A stretch of DNA of 32,557 bases. Origin: a virus. The position numbers were made by a program, and so were the translations under genes. Below are positions 5,582-13,701 of this stretch, piece by piece. The first letter of the stretch is position 1, and each line of letters opens with the position of its first letter. The DNA lies in the IMG/VR virus record IMGVR_UViG_3300050015_000091, positions 1 through 32,557 of that record, one strand, 5' to 3'. The notes below the pieces were generated by a model. The model had not been told where the DNA came from, made no database searches, and was given only the letters and a program-made list of their open reading frames with translations.

Positions 5582-6135
5582 GATTTAATGAACATCATGA
5601 CGTAATAATGGCTGGTGGTTATCCAAAAATACATGACAAAATCAAGTCAATCATCAGACCAATGGATATAAAGGGCAAAGTTGTCTTTGATGTTGGTGCT
5701 TGCACTGGCTCACTTGGACTGTGGGCTGCCGCACAGGGCGCAAAGGCTGTTTTGATAAATGATAGTAACCAAGAATACTTGGATAGAGCCAAATTGTACG
5801 CTATGCAGCACGCAATCAAGAACAACTTTGACATTGATAAAATGATATTCAACCTTGCCAAAGTGGACGGCTTTTGGAAATGCCCAATTGATATTCAAAC
5901 TGTAATCGCTAGACGCTTTGTTTATTTGCTACGTGATGAGGGCATACGAACTAACTTTGTCTATCAACTCAAACAGAACGGCTGTAAGGTGGTGTATTTA
6001 CAGGGGTTAGTACGTGTCAAAAATCATGTTGAGCCATTGTGGAATGTTGACCTTGAGGCGCAATCATTCATAGACGCAGGGTATAAAGTGACATACAATA
6101 ATGGTAATGACCTCATAAGATTGGAGTTGCGATAA
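5578..6135 (+). CDS. Class I SAM-dependent methyltransferase-like protein
   Basis: Residues 33-72 hold the SAM-binding core: GKVVFDVGACTGSLGLWAA (motif I) and AKAVLINDSNQEYLDRA (an acidic end of the second strand). The N-terminus (HHDVIMAGGYPKIHDKIKSI) resembles substrate-lid segments of small-molecule or RNA methyltransferases. No (D/N)PP(Y/F) motif is visible, so a classical N6-adenine or N4-cytosine DNA methyltransferase is unlikely, and the substrate is unknown. The 185 residues make a compact domain. It sits inside the IbrA/ParB module and overlaps both neighbours, so it probably acts in the same pathway. Confidence 0.75.
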   Translation: MRFNEHHDVIMAGGYPKIHDKIKSIIRPMDIKGKVVFDVGACTGSLGLWAAAQGAKAVLINDSNQEYLDRAKLYAMQHAIKNNFDIDKMIFNLAKVDGFWKCPIDIQTVIARRFVYLLRDEGIRTNFVYQLKQNGCKVVYLQGLVRVKNHVEPLWNVDLEAQSFIDAGYKVTYNNGNDLIRLELR

Positions 6136-6662
6136 TGAAGCAACCGATAAATAGCGTTGACTGGCTAGACGCAAAAGCATTGACCGCCAATGACTACAAT
6201 CCAAATGTGGTGCTTGACCAAGAGTTGCGCCTATTGAAGTTTAGTCTATTACGAACTGGTTGGCTGCAGCCGATACTTATTACCAAGAACATGGAAATCA
6301 TTGACGGTTTTCACAGGTGGTGGCTCACACAGAACGATGAGGCAATCAAAAACATGACCGATGGGCTTGTGCCTTGCGTAGTGCTTGACCTAGATGAACC
6401 ACAGCGCATGATGTTGACTATTCGTATCAATCGAGCCAAAGGCAACCATGTTAGTTTCAAAATGCATGAGATTATATCAAAGTTGTATAATGAAATGGCA
6501 GTACCACAGGACGTAATTGCAAAGGAAATTGGCGCAGACGCACACGAAATAAACCTACTGCTTCAAGAGGGTGTATTTGCAGCCAAAAATATCAAAGAGC
6601 ATAAATACAGCAAAGCATGGATACCAGTCAAGAAAGTTGAAAAAGACAATGGCAAAAACTAA
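6135..6662 (+). CDS. IbrB-like ParB-domain protein
   Basis: This second ParB-like protein shows YNPNVVLDQELRLLKFSLLR, WLQPILITKNMEIIDGFHRW (D-G-F-H-R in place of S-G-H-x-R, residues 57-61), then a helical region with a likely HTH (VPQDVIAKEIGADAHEINLL). The YNPN / IDGFHRW form is what I associate with IbrB proteins, which occur with IbrA-type PAPS-reductase-like proteins. It overlaps the small terminase start by 14 bases, so the module is coupled to packaging genes. It could guide the module to DNA or take part in packaging. The enzymatic role is not established. Confidence 0.8.
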   Translation: MKQPINSVDWLDAKALTANDYNPNVVLDQELRLLKFSLLRTGWLQPILITKNMEIIDGFHRWWLTQNDEAIKNMTDGLVPCVVLDLDEPQRMMLTIRINRAKGNHVSFKMHEIISKLYNEMAVPQDVIAKEIGADAHEINLLLQEGVFAAKNIKEHKYSKAWIPVKKVEKDNGKN

Positions 6663-7167
6663 AAAAAGTCAAGACGCAACCAAAGCCTCAAAAGTCACAG
6701 GCGATGAGTTGATTAGGTTCGTACCCACAAAGGAAATCAATGACCAATTTGGTAGACCAAAAGTTATTAGCCTAGAAGTGTTGAAAGACTTGAAATATGC
6801 TTTTCTAATTGGTTGCACAAATCGTGAAGCAGCATTATACGCAGGGATTAGTGAACAAACCTATTACAATTTTGTGAATGGGCTAGACGTTGAATTAAAT
6901 GGTGACTTTTTGGGGCTAGTTGAGGCATGGAAAAATGATATGATATTGGCTGCTCGTCAAACTTTACGCAGAGCAACATCGACACCAGAACACGCAAAGT
7001 GGTTATTGGAACGTAGGCGCAAAGATGAGTTCGCACCTCGTACTCAACATGAAATAAAAGAGGTTAGCGACTTTGACAGTCTAAGCGATGAAGAATTGGA
7101 AAAGATAGCAAATGCAGGACATACAGCAAATCAAGGCGCAGATAGAACTAGCGAAACGCAGAAGTAG
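6649..7167 (+). CDS. terS: Terminase small subunit
   Basis: I chose ATG 6649 (MAKTKKSQDATKASK), because earlier in-frame codons lie inside the preceding gene. A central helix-turn-helix (NREAALYAGISEQTYYNFVN, about residues 58-77), further helices, and a charged C-terminus ending in SDEELEKIANAG fit TerS. The protein recognises the packaging site on concatemeric DNA and loads TerL. It overlaps TerL by 56 bases and the IbrB-like gene by 14 bases. No strong ribosome site is visible, so translation may depend on coupling. Confidence 0.8.
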   Translation: MAKTKKSQDATKASKVTGDELIRFVPTKEINDQFGRPKVISLEVLKDLKYAFLIGCTNREAALYAGISEQTYYNFVNGLDVELNGDFLGLVEAWKNDMILAARQTLRRATSTPEHAKWLLERRRKDEFAPRTQHEIKEVSDFDSLSDEELEKIANAGHTANQGADRTSETQK

Positions 7168-8500
7168 AAACCCCATAGGTGGCTTCACGTGGTTCGTGTA
7201 TAACGTGTTCAGCGCAAGTTTCGAGTGCTTTGTTGGCGGTGACTATATTGATGATGTCTGTAGTGGCATGGAAGCGCACGACTGGACTATGGACGTTACA
7301 GGGCGTGATATGTTCAAATCAACACGCCTATATGCCCAAGTGATGTATGACATTTTCACTGCTGAAACAGACGTTGAGGGACATTATTTTTCATATATTT
7401 CAACGCTGTCACGCTATCATCTAGCCAAAGTGAAACAGATGATTAGTCGTAACCCATTCTATAAGGGCATGAAAGACTTGAACACGCAGTCAGATAGTAT
7501 TATTGACTACTGGAATGGCAAAGCACGTGTCAGTGTTACGCCAGAGGGCTTGCTATCATTCAAACGTGGTATTCACGCAGACCGTATCTATATTGATGAC
7601 CCCTTGAAAGACCCAGAGAACAAACTTGCGCCTGTGACTATTCATCGTATCAACCGCATTATAACAACCGAAGTCTATCCAATGGTAAACAAAGGCGGCA
7701 AATGCCGTATTGTTGGCACGCCACAAACATACGATGACTTTTTCTTTGATGAGCAACTGCAAACCAAGTTCAAGACACGTATTCGTGACAGCATTGTTGA
7801 TGAAGCCAACAAAATCAGTCTATGGCCAGAATGGAAAACCTTTGCTGAACTCATGACAATACGTGAAATTATTGGTGAAAAGACGTTCAACCAAGAATAT
7901 CGTGCCAAACCAGCCTACACTGAGGACAGTTTTATCACACGCAAATCATTACAGAAGTTAGTAGACCCAGATTTGATAAACCAACGTGAATATGATGGTG
8001 ACAATGACGTTGTAGCAGGGTATGATATAGGCAAACACAAGCACCCAGCGCACCTTGCCGTATTTGAACGGTGGAAAGATGAACAACGTGGTGTCTATAT
8101 GTACAAAGAGTTATTATCACAGTGGTTTGACAATTGGGACTATGAAGCCCAAGTCAATCATTTAATTGAAATAATCATGTTGTTCAATATAAGCATTTTG
8201 AGGTATGATAATACCAGAGGCGAGTTTGAGGGTTTTGACGAACAAGGAAAACTACCCAAACAAATGAAACCTGTAATCTTTGGACTAAGGAGTAAGAACG
8301 CAATGGCAGCCAGTTTTGATAGCATAGTCACAGGCGAACGTGCAAGTTTCATCAATGACAAACGTCAAATTGACCAAATCTTAGCTGTCACAAGTGACTT
8401 ACAGGCATTTGAAAGCGCAGAGGGGCATGGCGATAGCTTCTGGTCAGTGGCTATGGCTCTAACTGAAGAAAAAGAAAAAGTTTATAGAGTAAGGACTTAA
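7112..8500 (+). CDS. terL: Terminase large subunit
   Basis: This is the packaging motor and headful or site nuclease. A degenerate Walker A (GRDMFKST, residues 64-71), Walker B (RIYIDDP, 158-164), coupling motif GTPQ (202-205), and the RNase H-like nuclease triad (AGYDIG D305, LRYDN D366, GHGDSFW D441) are in the expected order. Its 462 residues fit a normal size. The overlap with TerS and a three-base-class spacing to the portal gene are standard. The gene starts at ATG 7112; no other in-frame ATG occurs before residue 53. Confidence 0.95.
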   Translation: MQDIQQIKAQIELAKRRSRNPIGGFTWFVYNVFSASFECFVGGDYIDDVCSGMEAHDWTMDVTGRDMFKSTRLYAQVMYDIFTAETDVEGHYFSYISTLSRYHLAKVKQMISRNPFYKGMKDLNTQSDSIIDYWNGKARVSVTPEGLLSFKRGIHADRIYIDDPLKDPENKLAPVTIHRINRIITTEVYPMVNKGGKCRIVGTPQTYDDFFFDEQLQTKFKTRIRDSIVDEANKISLWPEWKTFAELMTIREIIGEKTFNQEYRAKPAYTEDSFITRKSLQKLVDPDLINQREYDGDNDVVAGYDIGKHKHPAHLAVFERWKDEQRGVYMYKELLSQWFDNWDYEAQVNHLIEIIMLFNISILRYDNTRGEFEGFDEQGKLPKQMKPVIFGLRSKNAMAASFDSIVTGERASFINDKRQIDQILAVTSDLQAFESAEGHGDSFWSVAMALTEEKEKVYRVRT

Positions 8501-8502
8501 CT

Positions 8503-10647
8503 ATGGCAAACAAAGTATTTCAATCAATCCAAATTGCATTACAAGGTGGCATATCATCGACCAAAAAAGAGTTTATACCGACATTGGCTTCAATGGACAC
8601 ATTCTTTGGCGTTGGACTTGGTAGCCGTATTAAGACCTACAAATTAAAACAAGAACAAGTCAATGCCAATATAGGTTGGGTATTCGCTGCAAACAGTGCA
8701 ATATCTGAGGCTTGTGCTTCTGTGCCATTGCATTTGTATCAATTGAAGTCAGATGGTGACCGAGAGGAAATCATGACACATGATATTTTGGACTTATTAG
8801 ACACACCAAATGCGTCACATACTGGCGAACAGTTTAGGCAATTGCATTTTACATACATGAACCTTACTGGTGAGAGTTACTTGCTAAAGATGATGGGCAG
8901 TAAGCCACTTGAGGATAATAAAAAGCTACCATTGGCATTGCATATTATGCCAAGCCACCATGTTGACTTCATATTAGGTAAAGACTATTGGACTAGCGTT
9001 GTCAAACTTGATAATGTTGAGTATCCAATCAAAGCAGTCATTCGTGACATCAACCCAGACCCAAACAACCCATACAAAGGGCGTTCAATCATATCTGCTA
9101 GTGCTGCAACCATTGATACTGATGACCAAATGAAAGAGTGGAATAGGCGTTTCTTTGCCAACAGCGCACGCCCTAGCGTCACCATTGAGATACCAGACAC
9201 AATGGAAGATAAGGCATACAATCGCTATCAACAACAACTGAACGACGCTGCAACAGGCACAGAAGCAGCATTTAAGCCATTGATACTTGAGGGCGGTGCA
9301 AAAGCTTCACCTTATATGATGAGCCAACAAGATTTGGACTTCTTGGAAAGCCGTAAGTTTAGCAAAGATGAAATACTTGCCATGTTCAGACTATCACCAG
9401 CCATGCTTGGTATGACTGAAAATGTCAATCGCTCAAACGCTGAAAGTGCTGAATATATCTTTGCCAAATACGTTGTATTGCCACGAGTAAGACAGTTCGT
9501 GCAAACATTGAATGCAACATTAGTGAAGCCATTTGACGCAACATTAGTTTTAGACTTTGATAACCCTGTACCAGATGACGTTCAAGCAAAGCGTGAAGAC
9601 GCTGTTGCTGGCATTGACAAGTGGCTAACAATCAATGAAACACGTGCATTGTATGACTACGAAGCATTGCCAGAGGGCGGTGAAGAACTGTATCGCCCAT
9701 TGAGCGAAGTACCTTTGTCTATGTTGGGCAGTATCAAACCAACTGCTGGAACATCTGACGCTACTGATAATGGTGACGGCACTGCAAACGCTGATGAACC
9801 AGCCAAAGCCCTTGATTTGGGTAAAAAAAAAGACGATTTGCCAGAAGTAGACGCAGTGAAACTATACGGAGAGCGCAAAGCACTTCTATATAATCGTTAC
9901 GCTGCACAATATGAGAGCAAGTTCATGAAAGTCATGCGATTTGAGTTCATAAAGCAGGAAAAGACTGTGTTACAAGCCATTATTGACCGCAAACTTGGCA
10001 AAGCATTCAAGAAAAAGGGAATTGTTGATGACCTTATCAGTTGGCAAGCAGCAAACGCTCAAATGAAAAAAGCCACACAGCCATTATTGGCACTGATTGT
10101 TGGTGAAACTGGCAAACTGGCAATGGGTGAAGTATCCGATACGATAGACTTTGACCCATTCCAAAGCAAAGTAACTGGCTTCTATGATGAACGCAGCACT
10201 GCAATTGCAAAAGATGTCAACGCTGAAACTGAAAAACAACTCAAGGCAACATTGACCGAGGGCATTAGCCAAGGTGAAACAACAACTCAGCTATCCACAC
10301 GTGTTCGTGATGTGTTTGGCAATGCCAGCACTATGAGGGCAGACCGAATTGCACGCAGTGAAGTTGCAAGGGCGCAAGGCTTCGCAGATATTAGCGCATG
10401 GACGCAATCTGGCGTTGTATCTGGCAAGCAATGGTACACAGCCGAGGATACAACTGTATGTGAGTTTTGTGCTTCAATGGACGGTATTAAAATAGACCTT
10501 GAGCAAAACTTCTTTGACAAGGGCGATGAAATGTCCTCCACCAGTGAGAGTGGCAAGGATATGACAATGACATTGGGTTATGAGGATATTGAACACCCAC
10601 CTTTGCATAATAATTGCCGTTGTGTATTGATACCAATTACTGGATAA
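8503..10647 (+). CDS. Portal protein fused to MuF-like head domain
   Basis: Residues about 40-410 form an HK97-type portal (VNANIGWVFAANSAISEACASV, then ...ILAMFRLSPAMLGMTENVNRSNAES). Residues about 470-714 form an SPP1 gp7/Mu gpF-like domain with RADRIARSEVARAQG (near 612-626), a CxxC at 652-655, and HPPLHNNCRCVL at the end. The fusion puts the portal vertex and the minor head protein, which usually enters the capsid, in one 714-residue chain. Such fusions are known in phages of Gram-positive hosts. An acidic linker (near 420-450) joins the two parts. Confidence 0.92.
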   Translation: MANKVFQSIQIALQGGISSTKKEFIPTLASMDTFFGVGLGSRIKTYKLKQEQVNANIGWVFAANSAISEACASVPLHLYQLKSDGDREEIMTHDILDLLDTPNASHTGEQFRQLHFTYMNLTGESYLLKMMGSKPLEDNKKLPLALHIMPSHHVDFILGKDYWTSVVKLDNVEYPIKAVIRDINPDPNNPYKGRSIISASAATIDTDDQMKEWNRRFFANSARPSVTIEIPDTMEDKAYNRYQQQLNDAATGTEAAFKPLILEGGAKASPYMMSQQDLDFLESRKFSKDEILAMFRLSPAMLGMTENVNRSNAESAEYIFAKYVVLPRVRQFVQTLNATLVKPFDATLVLDFDNPVPDDVQAKREDAVAGIDKWLTINETRALYDYEALPEGGEELYRPLSEVPLSMLGSIKPTAGTSDATDNGDGTANADEPAKALDLGKKKDDLPEVDAVKLYGERKALLYNRYAAQYESKFMKVMRFEFIKQEKTVLQAIIDRKLGKAFKKKGIVDDLISWQAANAQMKKATQPLLALIVGETGKLAMGEVSDTIDFDPFQSKVTGFYDERSTAIAKDVNAETEKQLKATLTEGISQGETTTQLSTRVRDVFGNASTMRADRIARSEVARAQGFADISAWTQSGVVSGKQWYTAEDTTVCEFCASMDGIKIDLEQNFFDKGDEMSSTSESGKDMTMTLGYEDIEHPPLHNNCRCVLIPITG

Positions 10648-10650
10648 TGG

Positions 10651-10659
10651 TGGTATATT
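10651..10659 (+). promoter_or_regulatory. Possible extended -10 promoter TGgTATATT
   Basis: TGG followed by TATATT lies directly after the portal stop. TTGATA at 10627-10632 is too far (21-base spacer) to be a normal -35. If active it would boost the protease, scaffold and capsid genes. Confidence 0.4.
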
Positions 10660-10678
10660 GAATACAAGGAGTAGCACT

Positions 10679-11701
10679 ATGCGAAAAGTAACAAAACTAT
10701 TTATCTCAAAAGCTCAATCTATTGATGAGAAAGCCATGACAGCTAAGTTCAAAATTAGCGATGGCAATGTAGACCGAATGGGCGAAATTGTTGACCAAGA
10801 GAGTTGGGACTTTGCTAATTTCTTGCAAAACCCACTATTGCTTTGGGGACATGACCCTAGCCAGCCAAAGAATGTACTTGGACAGATTACTGCACTTGAG
10901 TATGACCCAAAAGAGAACGCTACAATCGCAACTGCTCAATTCGACACAGATATTAACGACAACGCTGCATTGATATTCAACCAAGTTGCACGTGGCACGC
11001 TACGTTGCACATCAGTTGGCTTTATACCACATGAGGAAGCTGTTGAAAATGATATACCAACACTGAAAAACTGTGAACTCTTGGAAGTTTCAGTTGTACC
11101 TATTCCAGCGAACCCACGAGCAATTGCATTAGCATTTTCAGAGGGTACGATAAATAAAAAGGACGCTTCATTCTTAATAGAGAGCATGGAACGTGAAATA
11201 AAACTATTGTCAAAAGAATTAAATAATGGTACAAAGGAGTTAGTTATGAGTAAAGTAGCAAAATCAATCAACGCAATAAAAAACAAGGCAGCAAGCACTG
11301 ACCTTAGTGACGCAGATACAAAGTTTTTGACCGATATGCTTACCGCAATCAATGAATGTGACACCATGTGTGATACTATGTGTGAAAAAATGGACGCAGT
11401 TGTCAAAAGCCTAGCAGATTTCTTGGGTGTTGAAGACCCAGACGCTGACGCTGGCGAAGATGATGGCGAGGGCGATGGTGCAGACGCAGGTGACGGTGAA
11501 CCAATGCCACCAGCAAAAAGTTTGAAATCAACAAAGCAAAAAGCTAACGACGGCAGTGATGACCAGTCGGGTGCTGAAAGCGAAGATGATGGTGCAGATG
11601 AGGCAGAGGAAGTATCGGAAGATACTGAATTGACCCCAGAGCAGGAAAAAGAGTTTGAGGCTGAACTTGCCAAAGAACTAGCAGAGTTACAGACAAAATA
11701 A
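10679..11701 (+). CDS. Prohead protease with scaffold-like C-terminus
   Basis: I chose ATG 10679 because AAGGAG (10666-10671) precedes it. Residues 1-160 form a U35/S78 prohead protease: DGNVDRMGEIVDQ, LLLWGHDPS (catalytic His58), TSVGF (Ser112) and LLEVSVVPIPANP. The C-terminal half is helical and then strongly acidic (from about residue 240, with many D/E/G), resembling a scaffold or delta domain removed during maturation. A second strong start at 11246 would make this part separately. The protease cleaves scaffold and capsid N-termini in the prohead. Confidence 0.92.
   Translation: MRKVTKLFISKAQSIDEKAMTAKFKISDGNVDRMGEIVDQESWDFANFLQNPLLLWGHDPSQPKNVLGQITALEYDPKENATIATAQFDTDINDNAALIFNQVARGTLRCTSVGFIPHEEAVENDIPTLKNCELLEVSVVPIPANPRAIALAFSEGTINKKDASFLIESMEREIKLLSKELNNGTKELVMSKVAKSINAIKNKAASTDLSDADTKFLTDMLTAINECDTMCDTMCEKMDAVVKSLADFLGVEDPDADAGEDDGEGDGADAGDGEPMPPAKSLKSTKQKANDGSDDQSGAESEDDGADEAEEVSEDTELTPEQEKEFEAELAKELAELQTK
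11246..11701 (+). CDS. Nested scaffolding protein (internal start)
   Basis: AAAGGAG at 11233-11239 stands six bases before an in-frame ATG at 11246 inside the protease gene. It would give a separate 151-residue protein (MSKVAKSINAIKNKAA...) with helices, a CDTMCDTMCEKM segment and an acidic C-terminus. This copies the lambda C/Nu3 arrangement, in which a scaffold is translated in excess from an internal start of the protease gene. The internal ribosome site is at least as good as those of most genes here. Its role is inferred from that arrangement and from its place before the capsid gene. Confidence 0.7.
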   Translation: MSKVAKSINAIKNKAASTDLSDADTKFLTDMLTAINECDTMCDTMCEKMDAVVKSLADFLGVEDPDADAGEDDGEGDGADAGDGEPMPPAKSLKSTKQKANDGSDDQSGAESEDDGADEAEEVSEDTELTPEQEKEFEAELAKELAELQTK

Positions 11702-11731
11702 TTTAAGATTTATAGAAAGTTGAATAATGTT

Positions 11732-12838
11732 ATGACTATCAAAGAATTAGCAGCAGCAAAAGCAAAAGAAATGGCAGCAGAAGCTGCTAAAGGTGCAATC
11801 ATCGCTGATGGCGAGTTTAAGGGTGCAGAAACTTCAGCCGAGAAAGACCAAATCTCAAAGTGGTTTAAGGCTCTTGCAAGTGGTGATAAGACCACACTAC
11901 GTGAATTAGATACTGAAATTGAAAAAGACTATATTGCCAAAGGCTTCACAGTCACTAAAGCTCAAGACGCAACAACAGGTGCAAACGGTGGCTTCCTAGT
12001 CCCTACAACGCTTGATGGTGCTATCCGTAAGAAACTACGTTTCGTTTCACCAATGCGTCAAATCGCAACTGTCATTGAGAATATGCCAGCAATTTTGAAC
12101 CTACCAAGTGAGAACGTTTTACCTACTGTCTATTGGGCAGCAGAGGGCGCACCAGGAACAGATAGTGGTTCAACATTCGATTTGAACTCGCTAATTCCTA
12201 AAAAGTTGATTGGTCTTGATACGATGACACATGAAACCCTAGTTGACGCAGCAACAAATGAAAGTGTACAGAACTTTGTTCTTGACCGCTTCACGTTGGC
12301 TATCGCCCTAGCAGAGAATGCAGCATTCGTAAATGGTGATGGTACATCAATGCCATTTGGCTTCCGTTCAACTGCAATCACACCAGAAAGCGTTGCACAG
12401 GTTGGCGTAACTGTTGGTTCAACTGTTTACACTGACCTAACAGCCCTAAAGTACAAATTGAACGCTGCTTACCGACAACTTGGTGTGTTCGTCACATCTG
12501 GCTCGGGTATGCAAAAGCTTGAAAACTTGAAAGACACTCAAGGTCGCCCATTGTTCTTACCTAGCATTGTAGAGGGTCGCCCAGACCAACTGCTTGCTCG
12601 CCCAATCTATGAAGTTTCTGAAATACCAGAAAACCTTGGTGCTGGCACAAACGCCACCGAAGTTTGGTTCGGAATGTTCAGTAACTACATCATTGGTGAC
12701 CGAGAAGCCCTACGTGTTGATGTTGGTACAAACGCTGGTGACTTCGCAGCCGATAAATTGACCCTACGTATTATCAAACGAGTTGCTGGTAAACCAATTA
12801 TCAGTGAAAGCTTCGCTAAATTAACAGCAGTACTTTAG
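11732..12838 (+). CDS. Major capsid protein, HK97 fold
   Basis: The N-terminal helical region (MTIKELAAAKAKEMAAEAAK, to about residue 90) is the expected delta domain. It is followed by GANGGFLVPTTLDGAIRKKL, typical of HK97-type capsid proteins, and the P and A domains with AENAAFVNGDGTSMPFGF and GMFSNYIIGDREALRVDV. It builds the icosahedral shell after proteolysis by the upstream protease. The start is uncertain: ATG 11732 or TTG 11720. The region before it has only AGAAAG as a ribosome site, which is weak for the most abundant virion protein. Confidence 0.93.
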   Translation: MTIKELAAAKAKEMAAEAAKGAIIADGEFKGAETSAEKDQISKWFKALASGDKTTLRELDTEIEKDYIAKGFTVTKAQDATTGANGGFLVPTTLDGAIRKKLRFVSPMRQIATVIENMPAILNLPSENVLPTVYWAAEGAPGTDSGSTFDLNSLIPKKLIGLDTMTHETLVDAATNESVQNFVLDRFTLAIALAENAAFVNGDGTSMPFGFRSTAITPESVAQVGVTVGSTVYTDLTALKYKLNAAYRQLGVFVTSGSGMQKLENLKDTQGRPLFLPSIVEGRPDQLLARPIYEVSEIPENLGAGTNATEVWFGMFSNYIIGDREALRVDVGTNAGDFAADKLTLRIIKRVAGKPIISESFAKLTAVL

Positions 12839-12848
12839 TAATAAAGTA
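12831..12848 (+). other. Hairpin with GTAA loop at capsid gene end
   Basis: TACTTTA and TAAAGTA form a perfect 7-bp stem closed by the four-base loop GTAA (a GNRA-type loop). It contains the capsid stop codon, and no T run follows, so it is not a simple terminator. It may mark a processing or mRNA-stabilising site. Confidence 0.5.
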
Positions 12849-12871
12849 TTTAAGAAAGGCAAGGTATAGTT

Positions 12872-13063
12872 ATGAGTAAATTAGTAGAGTTCACACAGGA
12901 TATTGCACCTTATTGTAAGGGTGATGTCGTAAAGCTAGAAGATGATGAAATTAAGCGAGTTGAAAAACGAGCGAAATCACTCAACATTGAAAGCGCATAC
13001 AAGGCTTACGCCAAAGTTGGCAAAGCAGTTGACGAAAAAGTCGCTGCTGTCAAAGAAGCGTAG
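12872..13063 (+). CDS. Small protein after the capsid gene (63 aa)
   Basis: It starts after AAAGGCAAGG with MSKLVEFTQDIAPYCKGDVV. The pattern (strand, Y-x-x-G-D-x-x-x-L-x-D-x-E, then a helix) is like the short phage proteins often found directly after capsid genes, whose role is not settled. The C-terminus is a Lys/Ala/Val helix (VGKAVDEKVAAVKEA). A strong terminator follows, so it ends the head operon. Decoration or head stabilisation is possible but not shown. Confidence 0.7.
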   Translation: MSKLVEFTQDIAPYCKGDVVKLEDDEIKRVEKRAKSLNIESAYKAYAKVGKAVDEKVAAVKEA

Positions 13064-13077
13064 CAACCTCAAAACTC

Positions 13078-13107
13078 AAAGCCCTAGTGTAAAAACTGGG
13101 GCTTTTT
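13078..13107 (+). terminator. Rho-independent terminator after the head genes
   Basis: AAAGCCCTAGT pairs with ACTGGGGCTTT (11 bp with one U-G), with loop GTAAAA and a run of five T. It separates head genes from connector and tail genes, and its T run merges into the next promoter. Confidence 0.85.
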
Positions 13108-13115
13108 GATATAGT
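13107..13115 (+). promoter_or_regulatory. Extended -10 promoter TGaTATAGT fused to terminator
   Basis: TG-A-TATAGT starts at the last T of the terminator's T run. The -35 position (GTGTAA, 13087-13092) lies in the terminator stem. It would restart transcription for the connector and tail genes, 20 bases before the ATG at 13136. Confidence 0.55.
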
Positions 13116-13135
13116 GAATACAAGAGGATATCATT

Positions 13136-13699
13136 ATGCCAATAACACCTACAACAATTATCACAGTGACCGATTTAGGCACTTATATGAATAAACCACT
13201 AGCCAGTGACACAAAAGCCGCTCAAGTTGTAGCCGCTATAAATGCCTGGGTTCATAATTTCACAGGTAGACAGTTTGGCACTCCTATTATAGCGACTGGC
13301 GAAAAGCATGACTACAAGCCTGTTATTTGGACAAATCACCAAGACGTTATTAGTATTGAAGCCACTAGAATTGGCTATCCAAATCAAGTAGCACAGACAA
13401 TACCTATTGGAAACTATTATTTCAATGAGTTTGGACGTATTGTATTGAACCCTGGGGGCATTGACTTGCCGTCTCGTGGTAACTATGACTTACTTGAGTT
13501 AGATTACACCTATGGCGTTGCAACCGTCCCAGATGACCTCAAAATAGCTGCATTAGCATTAGCAGCAGACACTTACAATGATACTGGTGCTTCAACTGGT
13601 GCTATCACAATGGCAATGGTTGGGCAAATGCGCTTTAGTTACGCCCAAAAGGACACATATACACCTATATTTGAAAGTTATAGAACGAAAAGAGCCTAA
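13136..13699 (+). CDS. Head-tail connector (adaptor, gp6/gp15-like)
   Basis: The N-terminal helices (TDLGTYMNKPLASDTKAAQVVAAINAWV...) and later YTYGVATVPDDLKIAALALAADTYN match the fold and pattern of head-tail connector adaptors such as HK97 gp6 and SPP1 gp15, which form a ring under the portal. Its 187 residues fit the family. Position directly after the capsid block and before a stopper-like protein supports the role. AAGAGG precedes the start. Confidence 0.8.
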   Translation: MPITPTTIITVTDLGTYMNKPLASDTKAAQVVAAINAWVHNFTGRQFGTPIIATGEKHDYKPVIWTNHQDVISIEATRIGYPNQVAQTIPIGNYYFNEFGRIVLNPGGIDLPSRGNYDLLELDYTYGVATVPDDLKIAALALAADTYNDTGASTGAITMAMVGQMRFSYAQKDTYTPIFESYRTKRA

Positions 13700-13701
13700 A
13701 T

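Noticed and set aside
10658-10678. TTG start for the protease gene
   Set aside because: ATG 10679 has a good AAGGAG at normal distance; the TTG lies in the promoter and ribosome-site region.
10936-11673. 245-codon ORF on the minus strand
   Set aside because: It is the exact antisense of the protease/scaffold gene. Its Ser/Ala/Pro-rich sequence mirrors the Asp/Glu/Gly codons, and it has no family match or ribosome site.
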